From positions 1 to 7,430 of the forward strand of contig JACMKV010000459.1 of assembly GCA_014379915.1 (NCBI GenBank): a stretch of DNA of 7,430 bases, given 5' to 3'. A model generated the notes under the pieces. It was not told the DNA's origin and did not search any database. It saw only the letters and a program-made list of their open reading frames with translations. The position numbers were made by a program, and so were the translations under genes. This DNA comes from Burkholderiales bacterium. Lineage in GTDB: Bacteria; Pseudomonadota; Gammaproteobacteria; Burkholderiales; JACMKV01. Below, one piece after another: positions 5,755 to 7,430 of this stretch; positions within the stretch are counted from its first letter, which is position 1, and each line of letters starts with the position of its first letter.

Positions 5755-5765
5755 TATCGACCGTC

Positions 5766-6560
5766 ATGCTTAGCGCGGTCGCCAATGGCTTGCGCGCTTT
5801 GGGCGGCTTCGCAGTCGGGGGAGTTTGGCGCCTCGGCTACGCCAGCCGTTTTTTCGTACTGGTATTGCTAAGTTCGGCGACCAGCTTCCGCCGCATCGGC
5901 CTGACCATACGGGAAATCTACTTCAGCGGCTTCCTGTCGCTGATCATCATCGCCGTCTCGGGTTTGTTCGTCGGCATGGTACTCGGTCTGCAAGGGTATG
6001 AAACGCTGGAGCGCTACGGTTCGGAGGAAGCGCTCGGCGTGATCGTCGCATTGTCTTTGGTACGCGAGCTCGGTCCGGTGGTCGCGGGGCTTCTTTTTGC
6101 GAGCCGCGCTGGATCGGCGATGACCGCCGAAATCGGGCTGATGAAAGCGACTGAGCAGATCAGCGCGATGGAAATGATGGCTGTTGACCCGATCGCTCGC
6201 GTGGTCGCGCCGCGGTTTTGGGCCGGCGTCGTTTCGATGCCGCTCCTGGCAGCAATGTTCAGCGTGATGGGCGTGTTCGGCGGCTATCTCGTCGGTGTCG
6301 TCATGATCGGCGTCGACGCGGGTTCATTCTGGTCGCAGATGCAGGCGGCTGTCGACGTGCGCCGCGACATCGTCAATGGCGTAATCAAAAGCGTGGTGTT
6401 CGGCGTCGCCATAACAGCGATCTCGTTATTCGAAGGCTACGACGCGCCCCCCACCGCTGAAGGCGTTTCGCGGGCGACCACGCGCACGGTTGTCACCTCG
6501 TCACTCGCGATACTCGGCCTTGATTTCGCTTTGACTGCACTCATGTTTCGGGGGTTGTAA
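5766..6560 (+). CDS. mlaE: MlaE, permease of the Mla phospholipid transporter
   Basis: A 264-residue MlaE/YrbE-family integral membrane protein, the usual length. It forms the transmembrane core of the MlaFEDB complex through which lipids pass. Visible traits are an amphipathic N-terminal part (about 1-48), hydrophobic helices near 53-75, 88-112, 155-180, 190-212 and 243-262, and the family's conserved central segment with [18 protein letters not shown] and [15 protein letters not shown], which contacts the ATPase in known structures. No strong Shine-Dalgarno sequence precedes the ATG, and the mlaF stop is 11 bases away, so translational coupling to mlaF is likely. Its stop codon shares one base with the mlaD start (TAATG). 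Confidence 0.95.
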   Translation: MLSAVANGLRALGGFAVGGVWRLGYASRFFVLVLLSSATSFRRIGLTIREIYFSGFLSLIIIAVSGLFVGMVLGLQGYETLERYGSEEALGVIVALSLVRELGPVVAGLLFASRAGSAMTAEIGLMKATEQISAMEMMAVDPIARVVAPRFWAGVVSMPLLAAMFSVMGVFGGYLVGVVMIGVDAGSFWSQMQAAVDVRRDIVNGVIKSVVFGVAITAISLFEGYDAPPTAEGVSRATTRTVVTSSLAILGLDFALTALMFRGL

Positions 6561-7090
6561 TGGAACGCAAGAAGCTGGACTTATGGGTAGGACTGTTTGT
6601 AGCACTTGGCATCGGCGCCTTACTGTTTCTAGCCGTCAAAGTCGGAAACCTCTCGGCCATTAGCGTGTCCGATACCTACGAAGTTAATGCGCATTTCGAC
6701 AATATCGGCGGTTTGAAGCGCCGGGCGCCAGTCAAAAGCGCGGGCGTGGTGATTGGTCATATCGTCGACATCAGCTTCGACCCGCAGCGCTTCGATGCGA
6801 AGGTAACGCTCGGCATCGACAAGCGTTACCCATTCACCAAAGATACGACGGCATCGATTCTTACCTCCGGTTTGCTCGGTGAGCAATACGTCGGGCTCGA
6901 AGCGGGCGCCGATCCCGAACCCTTGCAGCCTGGTGATACGCTGATGTTGACGCAGTCCGCGGTTGTACTGGAAAAGCTGATCGGGAAATTTCTTTTCAGC
7001 ACGGGGAACGAATCAAAAGATTCAGAGGGAGCCGCTGCGCCATCAACGCCGAGGGCACCCGCACCCCCCGGATTCGGACCTGGCGAATAA
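6560..7090 (+). CDS. mlaD: MlaD, MCE-domain lipid-binding subunit
   Basis: A 176-residue protein anchored in the inner membrane by one N-terminal helix (about 8-26), with a periplasmic MCE domain at about 38-118. MCE traits seen include YEVNAHFDNIGGLKRRAPV, the VKSAGVVIGHI strand and SGLLGEQYVGLEAG. In the family the domain forms a hexameric ring with a central hydrophobic channel above MlaE, where MlaC docks; SAVVLEKLIGKFLF (about 132-145) corresponds to the C-terminal helix region that lines the channel. The last 30 residues are rich in Pro, Ala, Ser and Gly and probably disordered. The start is certain: GGGGG lies five bases upstream and the ATG overlaps the mlaE stop. The mlaC gene follows after 37 bases. 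Confidence 0.95.
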   Translation: MERKKLDLWVGLFVALGIGALLFLAVKVGNLSAISVSDTYEVNAHFDNIGGLKRRAPVKSAGVVIGHIVDISFDPQRFDAKVTLGIDKRYPFTKDTTASILTSGLLGEQYVGLEAGADPEPLQPGDTLMLTQSAVVLEKLIGKFLFSTGNESKDSEGAAAPSTPRAPAPPGFGPGE

Positions 7091-7127
7091 GCCGCATTTG
7101 TCTTTTCATTCGAGGATAAACGAATCT

Positions 7128-7430
7128 ATGAACATAGCTTCGAAATCGCCGTTCATCGGCCTGCTTGTCAGCCTTCTCATCGGCGGTTTGCTTGGTCTTC
7201 CGGCGGTCGCCGCCGAGATTCCCCCCGATCAGATGATCCGCAGTACGACAAAGGAAGTGTTGGCTATCGTCCAGAAGGACAAGGACATCCAGTCCGGCGA
7301 CAAGCAAAAGATCATCGAGCTGGTCGAGGCCAAGGTGCTGCCGCACTTCAATTTCGCCCGCATGACCATGCTTGCGGTCGGCCGCGGCTGGCGCGATGCG
7401 ACGCCGCAGCAGCGAGAGAATCTGGTCAAA
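7128..7430 (+). CDS. mlaC: MlaC, periplasmic phospholipid carrier, 3' end cut by the window edge
   Basis: The first 101 residues of the soluble carrier that shuttles phospholipids between the outer-membrane MlaA complex and MlaFED (family MlaC/Ttg2D). I translated it from the ATG at 7128, where the frame runs to the last base. A signal peptide is clear: short basic start (MNIASKS), hydrophobic core (FIGLLVSLLIGGLLGL) and probable cleavage after AVAA near residue 29. The mature part begins EIPPDQMI and includes VLPHFNFARMTMLAVGRGW (about 70-88), typical of MlaC. A weak ribosome site, CGAGGATAA, lies about 12 bases before the start. About half of the usual 200-odd residues is missing beyond the window. 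Confidence 0.93.
   Translation, partial: MNIASKSPFIGLLVSLLIGGLLGLPAVAAEIPPDQMIRSTTKEVLAIVQKDKDIQSGDKQKIIELVEAKVLPHFNFARMTMLAVGRGWRDATPQQRENLVK

Overview
The window looks like chromosomal DNA of a Gram-negative proteobacterium. I infer a betaproteobacterium (Nitrosomonadales/Burkholderiales-like) from the GC-rich coding sequence, the character of the Mla proteins and the MSHA-type pilus genes. Two divergent gene sets meet at a gene-free, repeat-rich spacer at about 4504-4929.

Left half, minus strand, in transcription order: a sigma-54-dependent response regulator (4503-3064), an ExeA/MshM-type AAA ATPase with a SPOR-like C-terminus (2821-1382), and a lipoprotein secretin of the MshL type (1328 to beyond the left edge). 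These are parts of a type IV (MSHA-like) pilus or related secretion locus. The ATPase is predicted to act from the inner membrane, the secretin to form the outer-membrane pore, and the regulator may control the locus. The regulator has a plausible -24/-12 promoter of its own.

Right half, plus strand: mlaF (4930-5754), mlaE (5766-6560), mlaD (6560-7090) and mlaC (7128 to beyond the right edge). They form one compact operon for the Mla phospholipid transport system: cytoplasmic ATPase, inner-membrane permease, MCE-domain protein and periplasmic lipid carrier.

The least ordinary material is non-coding. A 188-bp fold-back element (2826-3013) with near-perfect terminal inverted repeats lies between the regulator and the ATPase. 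It begins and ends with TA, looks like a MITE, and its end supplies the only Shine-Dalgarno-like sequence of the ATPase gene. The divergent spacer holds a second structured region: a 101-nt nested hairpin (4599-4699), a 17-bp exact direct repeat (4734-4750 and 4818-4834), and longer degenerate repeats. No tRNA, rRNA, CRISPR array, transposase gene or complete IS was seen.
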